DNA from: Bacillota bacterium | GTDB taxonomy: Bacteria > Bacillota > Ch66 > Ch109 | Direction: 5' to 3' | DNA length: 35,577 bases | NCBI GenBank assembly: GCA_013178275.1 | Contig: JABLWZ010000038.1 | Location: 1-35,577, forward strand | Shown here: positions 24,059-32,647 of the stretch, in pieces | Position numbering within the stretch: the first letter of the stretch is position 1 | Layout: the number at the start of each line of letters is the position of its first letter | The notes under the pieces: model-generated | The model's input: the letters and a program-made list of their open reading frames with translations, nothing else | The model's database searches: none | Told to the model about the DNA's origin: nothing | Position numbers and translations under genes: made by a program

Positions 24059-26504
24059 GGTTCCGGTTATTCGGCTTGTTTCCCGAACCAGGGGTTTTGT
24101 CCTGACTCGAACCGGAGGTCGTGGTGGTAGGCTTGCCGGGGCTCGGATCCGGGTTGGGGCCGGGGGTGGTCGGATTCGTAATGGTTCCAGGAGTGAATGG
24201 GTCTTTGGGGTTGACCTCGCCCGGGGTGACGCCGAACCCATGAAGGTCGCAGTAATCCCGGGGCAGGTCCTCCGGCACCGGGTTCCTGGTCGCTTCCTCG
24301 TCAGACCGCTTGATAAAGGCCCGGGTTATCCGGTTGGGACAGTAGGGGGTGGCCAGTTTGCCCGATTCCGGGCACACCTCCGCCATCACGTGCAGGTCGC
24401 AGTTCTCGCTGGGAACCGAGCCGGAGGTGAACAGGTCGGTGGACAGGTCCTCCTGGGGACAGTTCGGACCCGCCAGCTTGCCCGACATGCGGCAGACGGT
24501 TGCTGTCGTCAGGCCGCCGGGCTGGCTGAAATCGTGGACCGGTATCTTCTCGTGGGCCTTCGTCATCAGCGCCTTCCAGATGGGGCCGGGGAGGGTGCTC
24601 CCGTATACAGTTCTGCCGCTTGCCCGCAGCGACACATTCTGGTTGTCGAAACCCATCCACACCGCTCCCGCCAGGTCAGGAGTGATCCCCACGAACCAGG
24701 CGTTGGTGTCATCGTCGGTGGTGCCGGTCTTGCCCCCGGCGGGCCTCCCGATATTGGCGGTGGTGCCGGTGCCGCTGGTCATTACGGTCTGCAGCATACT
24801 GGTCATCAGGTAGGCGGTCTGGGGGTCCATGACCACCTGCTGCTGACTGCGGTGCTGGTAAATGACCCGGTCATTGCGGTCGGTGATTTTCTCGATAACG
24901 TAGGGCTTTACGTACACCCCCTGATTGGCGAAGGTGCCGAAAGCGGCTGTCAACTCCAGCGGGCTTACTCCATGGGTCAGCCCGCCCAGGGCCAGAGACA
25001 TGGTGTAGTCGTTTTTGGCCCCCGTCTTTACCAGGGAGGTTATCCCCATGCTCTCAGCGAACCGGACCCCCTCGCTGATCCCGATCTGGTCCAGCAGCTT
25101 CACCGCGTAGACGTTTACCGAGTCCTTGACCGCGGCGCGCATGGTTATAGGGCCCCGATACCGATCATCATAGTTCTTGGGCGACCACATGGTGCCGCCG
25201 GCCTTGAATGCCACCGGGGAGTCGTCGAGGACGTACCCGGGATAAAAGCCCTTGGCCAGGGCCGGGGCGTAAACCGCGATGGGCTTAAACGCTGACCCGG
25301 GCTGCCGGAGGGAGTCGGTGGCGCGGTTGAAGCCCCGCTTCTGGGTGTAGTTCCGGCCCCCGATGATGGTCTTGACCTCCCCGGTGTGGGGGTTCAGGAT
25401 CACCGCCGCCGACTGTACCAGCATATCATTCTTGCTGGGGGGAAAGTACTTGTCCTGGCTGTAGATCGTCTCCGCGTAACCCTGCAGTTCCTGGTCCAGG
25501 GTGGTGTAGATCCGCAGCCCGTCCTGGTAGACGGCCATCCCCGGGTTGTCGTAGGTCCCCAGCTTGGTCAGTATCTCCTCGGTCTCATCGATGACGTGGT
25601 CGATGAAGTACTGGTTTTTGTTGCTGGTGGCCGTGCCCGAAGATGCCTGGGTGGTATTCTTACCCAGTACTATCGGTTCCTTACTGGCCTGCTGCACCTG
25701 GGCAGCGGTCAGGTATCCGCAGTTCTCCATCCGGGAGAGGACGAAGTTCCTCCTCTCCAGGGCAACCTCGGGTTTTCGGATCGGTGAATACGACCCGGGG
25801 CTGGAGGCCATCCCGGCCAGCAGTGCCGATTCCTGCAGGTTCAGATCGGAGACCTTTTTATTGAAGTAGAACTGCGAGGCCGCCTGTACCCCGTTGGTCC
25901 CTTCCCCGAGGTAGATGCGGTTCAGGTACATCTCCAGTATCTCGTCCTTGGTGTACTGGCGCTCCAGCCGCAGGGCCAGGATAGCCTCCTGGATTTTGCG
26001 CTCCAGGGTATTGGCGGGTCCCTTATCCGCGCTCATGAAGAAGGTGTTCTTCACCAGCTGCTGGGTAATGGTGCTGGCCCCCCCCGCGGAAGCCCCTTTA
26101 AAAATCCTCATCAGTCCCGCCCGGGCGATGGCCACCGGGCGAACCCCGTGATGCTCGTAGAAGTATTCGTCTTCAGTGGCGATAAACGCGTACTGCAGAC
26201 TCTTTGGAATCTGGTTCAGCTTTACCGCCTGGCGGTTTTCCGTGCCATGCAGGCTGGCGGCGGGCTGTCCCTTGTAGTCGTAGACTATGGTGGTTTCAGA
26301 CGCCTCGAGCTTATCCGGGTCCCAGGTTGGCATATCCTTGATCGCGATGGCCAGGTATCCCAGGGTGATACCCGCCACTATAAAAACCGTCACAATAAAA
26401 ATCAAGGAAAAAACACGGCCGCCCCTGACTTTGCGTTTTGATCTCTGCCTTCTCCGGTTTACCCGGCTGTCCCGGTTCTCCCGGTCATTTTCCCTATCCC
26501 CCAT
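24048..26504 (-). CDS. Class A penicillin-binding protein (PBP1A family)
   Basis: This 818-residue bifunctional cell-wall synthase has a basic cytosolic N-terminus (1-30) and a membrane anchor (about 31-54). The GT51 glycosyltransferase domain (about 70-245) has catalytic E111 in ATEDEYFYEHHG. A linker leads to the transpeptidase domain with the active serine S404 in QPGSAFKPI (SxxK), SVN in KDSVNVYAV, and KTGT in GGKTGTTDDDTNAWF. After it come two Cys-containing segments (CRMSGKLAGPNC, CPESGKLATPYC) and a disordered Pro/Thr/Ser/Gly tail. The Cys segments may form disulfides outside the membrane. It is convergent with mutS2. Its nearest match among named PBPs is PBP1A/PonA. Confidence 0.95.
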   Translation of the reverse strand: MGDRENDRENRDSRVNRRRQRSKRKVRGGRVFSLIFIVTVFIVAGITLGYLAIAIKDMPTWDPDKLEASETTIVYDYKGQPAASLHGTENRQAVKLNQIPKSLQYAFIATEDEYFYEHHGVRPVAIARAGLMRIFKGASAGGASTITQQLVKNTFFMSADKGPANTLERKIQEAILALRLERQYTKDEILEMYLNRIYLGEGTNGVQAASQFYFNKKVSDLNLQESALLAGMASSPGSYSPIRKPEVALERRNFVLSRMENCGYLTAAQVQQASKEPIVLGKNTTQASSGTATSNKNQYFIDHVIDETEEILTKLGTYDNPGMAVYQDGLRIYTTLDQELQGYAETIYSQDKYFPPSKNDMLVQSAAVILNPHTGEVKTIIGGRNYTQKRGFNRATDSLRQPGSAFKPIAVYAPALAKGFYPGYVLDDSPVAFKAGGTMWSPKNYDDRYRGPITMRAAVKDSVNVYAVKLLDQIGISEGVRFAESMGITSLVKTGAKNDYTMSLALGGLTHGVSPLELTAAFGTFANQGVYVKPYVIEKITDRNDRVIYQHRSQQQVVMDPQTAYLMTSMLQTVMTSGTGTTANIGRPAGGKTGTTDDDTNAWFVGITPDLAGAVWMGFDNQNVSLRASGRTVYGSTLPGPIWKALMTKAHEKIPVHDFSQPGGLTTATVCRMSGKLAGPNCPQEDLSTDLFTSGSVPSENCDLHVMAEVCPESGKLATPYCPNRITRAFIKRSDEEATRNPVPEDLPRDYCDLHGFGVTPGEVNPKDPFTPGTITNPTTPGPNPDPSPGKPTTTTSGSSQDKTPGSGNKPNNRNQKP

Positions 26505-26528
26505 TACGAGTACCCTCCTGAGGAAGAT

Positions 26529-26556
26529 TAAATACCTTCTTGGCCTTTGCTGTCAA
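26529..26556 (-). promoter_or_regulatory. Probable promoter of the PBP gene
   Basis: On the minus strand, TTGACA (26556-26551), a 16-bp spacer and TATTTA (26534-26529) lie about 25 bp upstream of the start codon. A second TTGACA at 26568-26563 may add a weaker start site. Confidence 0.5.
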
Positions 26557-26664
26557 TACTCTTGTCAATTATATCACATCCCCTATACATAACGTGGCAG
26601 AACCGGATTAAGGCGCATCCGACAAAATAATATAGGAACCGATTTTTTCCAGAAAGGCCAAGGC

Positions 26665-26700
26665 TAATATATAAATAAACTCCCGCGAAAACGCGGGAGT
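26665..26700 (-). terminator. Intrinsic terminator behind repeat copy 2
   Basis: ACTCCCGCG-TTTT-CGCGGGAGT on the minus strand is followed by TTATTTATAT. It ends minus-strand transcription coming from the repeat at 26705-26895. Confidence 0.8.
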
Positions 26701-26704
26701 CAGC

Positions 26705-26895
26705 CTGTCGGCAAATCGTCATGCCTATTGGCACCACAATAAACGAAAAAGATTAGGACTTACGTGGCGACGGTCAAGGCCGCATTCAATCTATGGTTAT
26801 GGCTGGGCCTCGCCCTAGCGGTTCTCTGTCGCTTTACCTCTCGATCTGTGCTGCCTGCTGCTCATGCTTCGGGTAGATGGGGTAATAAGGCCGAA
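26705..26895 (-). repeat. Long inverted repeat, copy 2
   Basis: This is the reverse complement of 1-183, with conserved blocks at 26732-26791 and 26862-26895 and a diverged middle. In the same sense as copy 1 it runs into a terminator about four bases after the homology ends. The minus strand frame matching copy 1 reads PYYPIYPKHEQQAAQIER and then stops, so coding is not conserved past the first block. The region 26896-27093 behind it (upstream in that sense) has no partner in the window. A plus-strand frame at 26764-27093 is most likely not a gene. Confidence 0.8.
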
Positions 26896-27104
26896 TATGC
26901 ATCCTGCACTCGGCCTTCTCGCGACCTCCTGTCGCTCGCCCCTCTTCTACCAGTCAGCATTCACAGGGCAGCAAGACGATCTATCGCTAACGGCTCATTT
27001 CTCCGCAGGGCTCACCCACTATTTGCTACATTAATTTCAAGGCTAAGGAACGGATTCCTATCGAGCCTTGTTTATCTCATGCCTAAGCTATAATGAGGGG
27101 AGTA
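26896..27104. other. Non-coding stretch between repeat and IS110 element
   Basis: I see no supported gene here. The sequence is probably the upstream part of the unit whose 3' end is the repeat at 26705-26895, since copy 1 also continues beyond the window start. The left edge of the IS110 element lies somewhere in or just after it. Confidence 0.4.
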
Positions 27105-27107
27105 ATC

Positions 27108-27290
27108 GGTCTGACGTACCCACAATTGGACTAATAACGTCCGCGCCCTAAACCGTCAGCCATCCCCTTGTTGTAGCGTTCGTTTTAAGCAGGTTGAACC
27201 ACCGGGAATCCGGAGCGTTCGTGTCACCAAGCAAATTGAATCGGCAATGAGATATGGGTGGTCGCCGATTGCACATCATTAAACTTGGAG
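27108..27290 (+). ncRNA. Candidate IS110 bridge RNA
   Basis: The region upstream of the transposase folds into three ordered elements: CTGACG/CGTCAG (27111-27116 with 27154-27159), GAAC-CA-CCGG-GAAT-CCGG-AGC-GTTC (27196-27220, a stem with an internal loop), and AATCGGC/GCCGATT enclosing an 18-base loop (27239-27270). IS110-group elements encode a bridge RNA of roughly this length in this place, whose two loops base-pair with target and donor DNA. The structures are seen; the function is taken from the family. Confidence 0.6.
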
Positions 27291-27298
27291 GAATGTGA

Positions 27299-28510
27299 AT
27301 GAACGCTGTTGGGATCGACGTTTCCAAGGGAAAAAGCATGGTCGCAGCCATGCGGCCCTTCGGAGAAGTGGTGGTCAAACCCTTTGAGGTCCGTCACACC
27401 GCCAGTGAGCTCAGGAAGCTGGCAGACTTCCTGAAACTCCTGGACGGTGAAACCCGGGTAATCATGGAGTTTACCGGCAAGTATTATCAGCCCATTGCTC
27501 GTTATCTCCATGAAGCAGGAATTTTTGTCAGCGCGGTCCATGCAAAGCTAATCCATGACTACGGTAACAACTCCATCCGTAAGGTCAAAACCGACAAGGC
27601 AGACGCTGTGAAAATCGCCAACTATGGCCTGACCAACTGGGTTTCTCTGGTGAAGTATACCCCCGAAGACGATACCCGTCTGTTATTGAAGACCTACAAC
27701 CGTCAGTACCACCAGTACATGAAAATGAAGGTTGCTCTAAAGAACAATCTCATTGCCCTGCTCGATCAAACCTTCCCTGGCGCCAACACCCTGTTCTCCA
27801 GTCCTGCTAAAGCGGACGGACACGAGAAATGGGTGGACTTCACCTCGAAATTCTGGCATTGTGAATGCGTCAGTAAGCTGACTAAGGCTAAATTTACTGC
27901 CCAATACAACAAGTGGTGCACCAAGGCCGGATACCGTGGCAGCGACTCCAAGGCAGCAGAAATCCATGAGATGGCTTGCCGGCAAGTTCCTACATTGCCG
28001 TGCAACGGAGCCACAAAACAACTTGTTGAGCAGGCTGTTGCACAGATCAATGCGATTGCGTCCACCTTGGCCTTTGTGGGCCAGGAGATGCAGCGGCTGG
28101 CTGCACTGCTGCCAGAGTATACCGTGGTGATGGCGATGTACGGCGTAGGTAATGTCCTTGGTCCCCAGCTCATGGCGGAGATTGGTGATGTGCGCCGCTT
28201 TCGGCGCAAACAGTCTCTTATCGCTTTTGCCGGGGTCGATGCTCCACCCTTCCAGTCCGGTATCTTTGAATCAAAAGACCGTAGTATCTCCAAGCGTGGA
28301 TCGCCCTGGCTTCGCAAAACGCTGTTTCAAGTTATGATTGGCTTGCTCCAAACCGCTCCTGCCGATAATGCGGTATTTCAGTTCCTGAACAGAAAGCGGG
28401 CAGAGAGCAAACGTTACTATGTCTACATGATCGCCGGTTGCAACAAATTCCTGCGTATTTACTACGCACGTGTGAAAGAATCCCTGGACACCCTTTATTC
28501 TGCCGCATAA
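27299..28510 (+). CDS. IS110-family transposase (DEDD recombinase)
   Basis: This 403-residue recombinase has an N-terminal RuvC-like domain with the DEDD residues D7 (VGIDVSKGK), E57 (VIMEFTG), D99 and D102 (KTDKADAVKIA). A coiled-coil linker follows. The C-terminal Transposase_20 domain has YGVGNVLGPQLMAEIGDVRR and the expected nucleophile Ser320 (DAPPFQSG). It appears intact. It excises and integrates the element without terminal inverted repeats, guided by the RNA from the upstream region. ATG follows TTGGAGG. The long 5' non-coding part places it in the IS110 group and not in IS1111. Confidence 0.95.
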   Translation: MNAVGIDVSKGKSMVAAMRPFGEVVVKPFEVRHTASELRKLADFLKLLDGETRVIMEFTGKYYQPIARYLHEAGIFVSAVHAKLIHDYGNNSIRKVKTDKADAVKIANYGLTNWVSLVKYTPEDDTRLLLKTYNRQYHQYMKMKVALKNNLIALLDQTFPGANTLFSSPAKADGHEKWVDFTSKFWHCECVSKLTKAKFTAQYNKWCTKAGYRGSDSKAAEIHEMACRQVPTLPCNGATKQLVEQAVAQINAIASTLAFVGQEMQRLAALLPEYTVVMAMYGVGNVLGPQLMAEIGDVRRFRRKQSLIAFAGVDAPPFQSGIFESKDRSISKRGSPWLRKTLFQVMIGLLQTAPADNAVFQFLNRKRAESKRYYVYMIAGCNKFLRIYYARVKESLDTLYSAA

Positions 28511-28717
28511 GTTACCTACCCTGAATATTTCTTTTGGCTGACGCAATTCTGCGGCTGCTTAGTATATAATACTCCTTTTTACCTATTCAAACAGTTTGCT
28601 TTTTTTGCCCTTGACATTACTTTGCAGGTTTGGGGCCGATTGAATGCTGGTGCAAGAAATTTCCTACCTTACAAAACGCTTTTAAAGATGGATAAAACTT
28701 CCGAGTTATCGTGTACT

Positions 28718-29941
28718 TTACTTTTGCAAGGCCTTATGGAAAGTTTTCTTGCCTTTACGTATTCTGACACTGTTTTTCAATTGTTCTGAAGTAATCTTAT
28801 GATCAATTGATTCAACCTTAGCATCATTAATAAATACGCCACCCTGCTGCACCAGACGTCTTGCTTCACTCTTGGATGCCGCTAACCTGCAGGCCACCAG
28901 CAGATCCACGATATTGATTTCGCCATCGGTTATCAGTTCGTCCGCTATTTCAGTTGTCGGCATGTGAGAATCATCCGTGCCGCCCGCGAAGAGAGCGTGA
29001 GAAGCTTCCATGGCCATTTGGGCTTCTTCTTCACCGTGGACCAGCTTGGTCAGTTTATAAGCCAGGATTTCCTTGGCCTGGTTTAGCTGGCTGCCTTCCC
29101 ATTTGTCCATGACATCAATCTGTTCCAGCGGCAGGAAGGTAAGCATACGGAGGCACTTGAGCACATCAGCGTCATCGACATTGCGCCAATACTGAAAGAA
29201 TTCGAAAGGCGAGGTTTTGTTGGGATCGAGCCAAACCGCGCCCTTGGCCGTTTTGCCCATCTTGTTGCCATCGCTGGTCATAAGCAAGGTGATGGTCATG
29301 GCGTAGGCGTCTTTGCCCAGTTTGCGGCGGATCAACTCCGTACCGCCCAGCATATTCGACCACTGGTCGTCGCCGCCGAACTGCATATTGCACCCGTAAT
29401 GCTGGAACAGGTAGTAAAAATCGTAGGACTGCATGATCATATAATTGAATTCCAGGAAGGACAGTCCCTTTTCCATCCGGTTCTTATAACATTCCGCCCG
29501 CAACATGTTGTTTACGGAAAAACAGGTCCCAACCTCACGAAGCATATCAACATAATTCAGCTTCAGGAGCCAGTCGGCGTTGTTAACCATTATGGCCTTA
29601 TCTTCACCGAACTCGATGAACCGCTCCATCTGCTTTTTCATGCAGTCAGTATTGTGCTGGATGGTTTCAGGCGTCATCATCGTACGCATATCCGTCCGCC
29701 CGGATGGATCGCCGATCATGGCTGTTCCGCCGCCAAGAAGAACAACCGGTCTGTTTCCCGCCATCTGCAGGCGTTTCATCAGGGACAGGGCCATGAAGTG
29801 ACCGACATGCAGAGAATCCGCGGTTGGATCGAATCCGATATAAAATGTCGCCCTGCCGCTATTAATAAGCTCACTGATTTCTTTTTCATCGGTAACCTGG
29901 GCAATCAGGCCGCGGGCTTGTAGCTCTTCATAGATGTTCAT
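28718..29941 (-). CDS. tyrS: Tyrosine--tRNA ligase
   Basis: This 407-residue class I synthetase has the HIGH-type signature HVGH (in DSLHVGHFMAL), the tyrosine pocket GGDDQWSN and the KMSKS-type loop KMGKT. A C-terminal S4 RNA-binding domain (about 345-405) is present. It charges tRNA-Tyr with tyrosine. AAAGGAG lies eight bases before the ATG. Expression is controlled by the T-box leader directly upstream. The gene is visibly lower in G+C than the neighbours on both sides and sits beside an IS element, which suggests that it was acquired together with its leader. Confidence 0.97.
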   Translation of the reverse strand: MNIYEELQARGLIAQVTDEKEISELINSGRATFYIGFDPTADSLHVGHFMALSLMKRLQMAGNRPVVLLGGGTAMIGDPSGRTDMRTMMTPETIQHNTDCMKKQMERFIEFGEDKAIMVNNADWLLKLNYVDMLREVGTCFSVNNMLRAECYKNRMEKGLSFLEFNYMIMQSYDFYYLFQHYGCNMQFGGDDQWSNMLGGTELIRRKLGKDAYAMTITLLMTSDGNKMGKTAKGAVWLDPNKTSPFEFFQYWRNVDDADVLKCLRMLTFLPLEQIDVMDKWEGSQLNQAKEILAYKLTKLVHGEEEAQMAMEASHALFAGGTDDSHMPTTEIADELITDGEINIVDLLVACRLAASKSEARRLVQQGGVFINDAKVESIDHKITSEQLKNSVRIRKGKKTFHKALQK

Positions 29942-29964
29942 GACTGTGACTCCTTTGTCCTATA

Positions 29965-30205
29965 TTAATAAAAAAACCCTGCTCCAATTTGGAACAGAGG
30001 GCAAAAATTGCGGTACCACCTCTGACTCGGGAATTCTTCACAGAATCCCCCTCAAAGAGTGCAGACACACTCCACGCTGTACCGGGCGCACCCGTCAGAC
30101 CCTACTGTCAATTCAGGCAGCGGCTCCAGGGGGTATTCGGATCAGCGCGTCAGCAGCCTCTCACCAGCCGGCCGCTCTCTGAATGACGTTGAACTGACCT
30201 ACTTC
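29965..30205 (-). promoter_or_regulatory. T-box riboswitch, tyrosine-specific
   Basis: The minus-strand leader contains the T-box sequence AGGTGGTACCGC (30021-30010), which pairs with the uncharged tRNA acceptor end. It is followed by the terminator stem CCCTCTGTTCC/GGAGCAGGG and TTTTTT (about 30001-29971). Farther 5', Stem I includes a GAATACC stretch whose UAC triplet (30135-30133) is a tyrosine codon and the likely specifier. Uncharged tRNA-Tyr should stabilise the antiterminator and switch tyrS on. Confidence 0.95.
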
Positions 30206-30412
30206 TCCCTGTCATAGCTTTGGTATAGTGCAATTAAATTGAATTGTAGCCGAGGAAACAGAAAAAGTAAAGCCCAAAAGCGGCACATATATGACCGGTC
30301 AAAAAAATCTATTGATGCAGACGATAAAAATACATAGACCGAATAAAAATATGGCAGATAATGAGAACCGGGCGTAACCACTCCTCATATATTAGGAATG
30401 GGGGTGGACGAA
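30206..30412. other. Divergent intergenic region between tyrS leader and yunB
   Basis: This A/T-rich stretch must contain the minus-strand promoter of the T-box leader and the plus-strand promoter of yunB. For the leader, TATACC near 30218-30223 (minus) could serve as the -10, without a good -35. For yunB, CATATATT at about 30386-30393 resembles a SigE -10 box, but the spacing to any -35 is poor. No gene is present. Confidence 0.35.
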
Positions 30413-31048
30413 ATGAGACGCCGAGTTTCGCTTTTTAGCCTGGGCTTCGGACTGCTGCTTTCCCTGATAATCGTACTGGGAAGCATGGTTACCCTGGAGA
30501 GCCGGCTGCGGCCGGGGATGCTGGAGGTGGCCGGGGCCCGGGCGCAGCAGGTGGCGGTCACGACCATGAACCAGGCCGTCAAGGAGCAGGTCGGCGTCCA
30601 GGACTACCAGAACCTGGTGACCATCCACAAGGACAGCGAGGGGAGGATCGTGCTGATGCAGCCCGATACCCTGAAGCTGAACCAGATCGCCGCCAACACC
30701 ACCATCCAGGTGCAGGAGGCCCTGGGACAGCTGTCCGAACAGAACTTTTCCTTCCCAGTGGGCCAGGCCTTCAACAGTCCCATCCTGGCCAGCTACGGGC
30801 CGAGAGTCGGCTTCAAGATCAAGCCGATGGGGGTGGTGCGGACCCGCATCGAGGACCGCTTCGAGGCTGCGGGCATCAACCAGACCCGCCACCGCATCTA
30901 TCTGACCATGGAGAGCGACTTCACGCTGGTCCTGCCGCTGGTCAGCCAGCCGCTATCGGTCAGCACCACCATGCCGCTGGTGGAGAACATCATCGTGGGC
31001 GGCGTCCCCAACACCTACCTGAACTTGGAAACGAATCCGGTGAGGTAA
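30413..31048 (+). CDS. yunB: Sporulation protein YunB
   Basis: This 211-residue protein has one N-terminal membrane helix (about 6-27: SLFSLGFGLLLSLIIVLGSM) and an extracytosolic domain that matches the YunB family (ARAQQVAVTTMNQAVKEQV, PVGQAFNSPILASYGPRVGF, VVRTRIEDRFEAAGINQTRH, TTMPLVENIIVGGVPNTYLN). YunB is a SigE-regulated mother-cell sporulation protein of unknown biochemical role. Its presence is good evidence that the organism forms endospores. I prefer ATG 30413, preceded by GGGGGTGGA, to ATG 30398. Confidence 0.9.
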   Translation: MRRRVSLFSLGFGLLLSLIIVLGSMVTLESRLRPGMLEVAGARAQQVAVTTMNQAVKEQVGVQDYQNLVTIHKDSEGRIVLMQPDTLKLNQIAANTTIQVQEALGQLSEQNFSFPVGQAFNSPILASYGPRVGFKIKPMGVVRTRIEDRFEAAGINQTRHRIYLTMESDFTLVLPLVSQPLSVSTTMPLVENIIVGGVPNTYLNLETNPVR

Positions 31049-31115
31049 GGTTGCAGTCCTCCTTAAAATTTGGCAAACTGAGAGAGAGCAAGGGTTTGGA
31101 GGGCTGATCGGCAAG

Positions 31116-31961
31116 ATGAGACCGACAGAGCGGGTCGATATCTGGGGGCTGAATGATCCATACCGCACTGAGATGATGAAGGCCACCTACGTGACCCAGT
31201 CGTTTCCCCGGCACTTCCACGAGCGGTTCGCCGTGGGGGTTATCGAGGCCGGGGTCCTGCAGTTCTACTACCGGGGGGCCAACGTGGCGGCCGCGGCCGG
31301 CAGCATCAACATGGCCAACCCCGGCGACCCCCACACCGGGAGGGCGGGAACCGACGCGGGGTGGACCTACCGAATGTTCTACCTCGAGACATCGCTGCTG
31401 GAAGAGATCGCGGCCGAGCTGCGGGGCCGGCCCTACCTGCCGTTCTTTCCCCGCGGGGTGGTGGAGGACCGCGACCTGGCGGGGATGATCCGCCGGCACC
31501 ACCTGGCGCTGGAATCCCCCGGGGTTTCACCGCTGGAACAGGAATCGCGGGTGCTCGACATGCTGACCCAGCTCATCCTGCGGCATTCGGCGGAGGGGAC
31601 CCCGCTTCCCCGGGCCGGCCGGGAGAGCGAGAAGGTGCGGCAGGCCCGGGAGTACATCGAGGAGCACTACCGGGAGAACCTCGAACTGCAGCAGGTTTCG
31701 GGGCTGGTAAACCTGAGCCCCTTTCATCTCACCCGCGTCTTCCACCAGCAGGTGGGGATGCCGCTGCACGCCTACCTGACGCAGGTCCGGGTAAAGAGGG
31801 CCAGGGAGTCCCTGGGCCGGGGGCGTCCCGTGACCGAGGCCGCCCTGGAGGCAGGGTTCTTCGACCAGAGCCACCTGACCCGCAACTTCAAGCGTTTCTA
31901 TGGCGTCACCCCGGGACAGTACCACAAGAGCGTACAAGACGGACTGCGCCAGAGGTGGTAA
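31116..31961 (+). CDS. AraC-family transcriptional regulator
   Basis: This 281-residue regulator has an N-terminal cupin-like ligand-binding domain (about 15-150: SFPRHFHERFAVGVIEAG, GSINMANPGDPHTGRAG). The C-terminal double helix-turn-helix (about 175-278) contains LELQQVSGLVNLSPFHLTRV, FHQQVGMPLHAYLTQVRVKR and AALEAGFFDQSHLTRNFKRF. The ligand is unknown. The nearest Shine-Dalgarno, GGAGGG, is 12 bases before the ATG, a long gap. The acetyltransferase gene starts 49 bp downstream and may be co-transcribed. The ABC importer farther down is another possible target. Confidence 0.93.
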   Translation: MRPTERVDIWGLNDPYRTEMMKATYVTQSFPRHFHERFAVGVIEAGVLQFYYRGANVAAAAGSINMANPGDPHTGRAGTDAGWTYRMFYLETSLLEEIAAELRGRPYLPFFPRGVVEDRDLAGMIRRHHLALESPGVSPLEQESRVLDMLTQLILRHSAEGTPLPRAGRESEKVRQAREYIEEHYRENLELQQVSGLVNLSPFHLTRVFHQQVGMPLHAYLTQVRVKRARESLGRGRPVTEAALEAGFFDQSHLTRNFKRFYGVTPGQYHKSVQDGLRQRW

Positions 31962-32010
31962 GCTCACCGGAAAAGGCCAGTCGGCCGCAGCGAGGGACGG
32001 TGCGTTTACC

Positions 32011-32505
32011 ATGATCCGTTTATGCCGGGAAGACGAGTTCGATATCATCTGCGAAATCATCAATGACGCCGCGACCGCCTACCGGGGCGTCATACCCGAC
32101 GAACTCTGCCACGACCCCTACATGCCCCGGGAGGAACTCAGGCAGCAGCTGGAGAGCGGGATAACCTTCTGGGGTTGGGTGGAGCGGGATGAGCTGGTGG
32201 GGGTCATGGGGATACAGCCGGTGCAGGACGTGACCCTGATCCGACACGCTTACGTCAGGACCGCGCACCGCGGCCGGGGGATCGGGGGGGAGTTGCTTTC
32301 CTTCCTCCGGCGGCAGACCGACCGGCGGGTTCTGATCGGGACCTGGGCCGACGCCGACTGGGCGGTCAGGTTTTACGAACAGCACGGTTTCCGCCGGGTC
32401 GGGACCGGGGAAAAGGAGCGGTTGCTGCACAAGTACTGGGGGGTCCCGCAGCGGCAGGTCGAAAACTCGGTGGTCCTGGCGGAGGCGGGAACGAATGTCA
32501 AGTGA
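32011..32505 (+). CDS. GNAT-family N-acetyltransferase
   Basis: This 164-residue acetyltransferase begins with MIRLCREDEFDIICEIINDA. The acetyl-CoA-binding motif A is YVRTAHRGRGIGGELL (about residues 80-95), and motif B ends in DWAVRFYEQHGFRRVG. The substrate is not predictable. The frame is open farther upstream, into the araC gene, but the ATG at 32011 gives the natural family N-terminus. It probably shares a transcript with the AraC regulator. Confidence 0.88.
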   Translation: MIRLCREDEFDIICEIINDAATAYRGVIPDELCHDPYMPREELRQQLESGITFWGWVERDELVGVMGIQPVQDVTLIRHAYVRTAHRGRGIGGELLSFLRRQTDRRVLIGTWADADWAVRFYEQHGFRRVGTGEKERLLHKYWGVPQRQVENSVVLAEAGTNVK

Positions 32506-32612
32506 GGATCGGGATTTATGTCGAGGAAAAGACAGCGGGTCGGATATAGGCTGGACAGCACCGGTACGGTGTACTAGTTCAGCGGTTTATCACCCCGGTC
32601 CTTTGAAACACC

Positions 32613-32641
32613 TTGCGCCATTTGTAACAAAGTGGTAAAAT
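32613..32641 (+). promoter_or_regulatory. Promoter of the ABC importer operon
   Basis: TTGCGC (32613-32618), a 17-bp spacer and TAAAAT (32636-32641). This places the transcription start near 32648 and gives an untranslated leader of about 185 bases. Confidence 0.6.
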
Positions 32642-32647
32642 AAAATC

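Larger units (their letters stand above)
27105..28580 (+). mobile_element. IS110-family insertion sequence (edges approximate)
   Basis: The element consists of a structured non-coding left end of about 190 bp, the transposase gene and a short right end. IS110 members have no clear terminal inverted repeats, so I cannot set the edges exactly. The right edge is somewhere between 28511 and the tyrS gene; an AGTAT-ATA-ATACT palindrome at about 28560-28572 may mark it. It lies between a PBP gene and tyrS. G+C content is lower than in the flanking PBP and mutS2 genes. Confidence 0.75.

Noticed and set aside
24057..25295. 412-residue plus-strand frame opposite the PBP gene
   Set aside because: Antisense shadow; the minus-strand PBP has all catalytic motifs.
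26764..27093. 109-residue plus-strand frame starting inside the repeat
   Set aside because: No ribosome binding site, low-complexity composition, runs antisense to the direction implied by the terminator, and copy 1 of the repeat does not keep it open.
28676..28690. TTTTAAAG near tyrS as another response-regulator box
   Set aside because: Single half-site without an 11-bp partner or a -10 box at the right distance.
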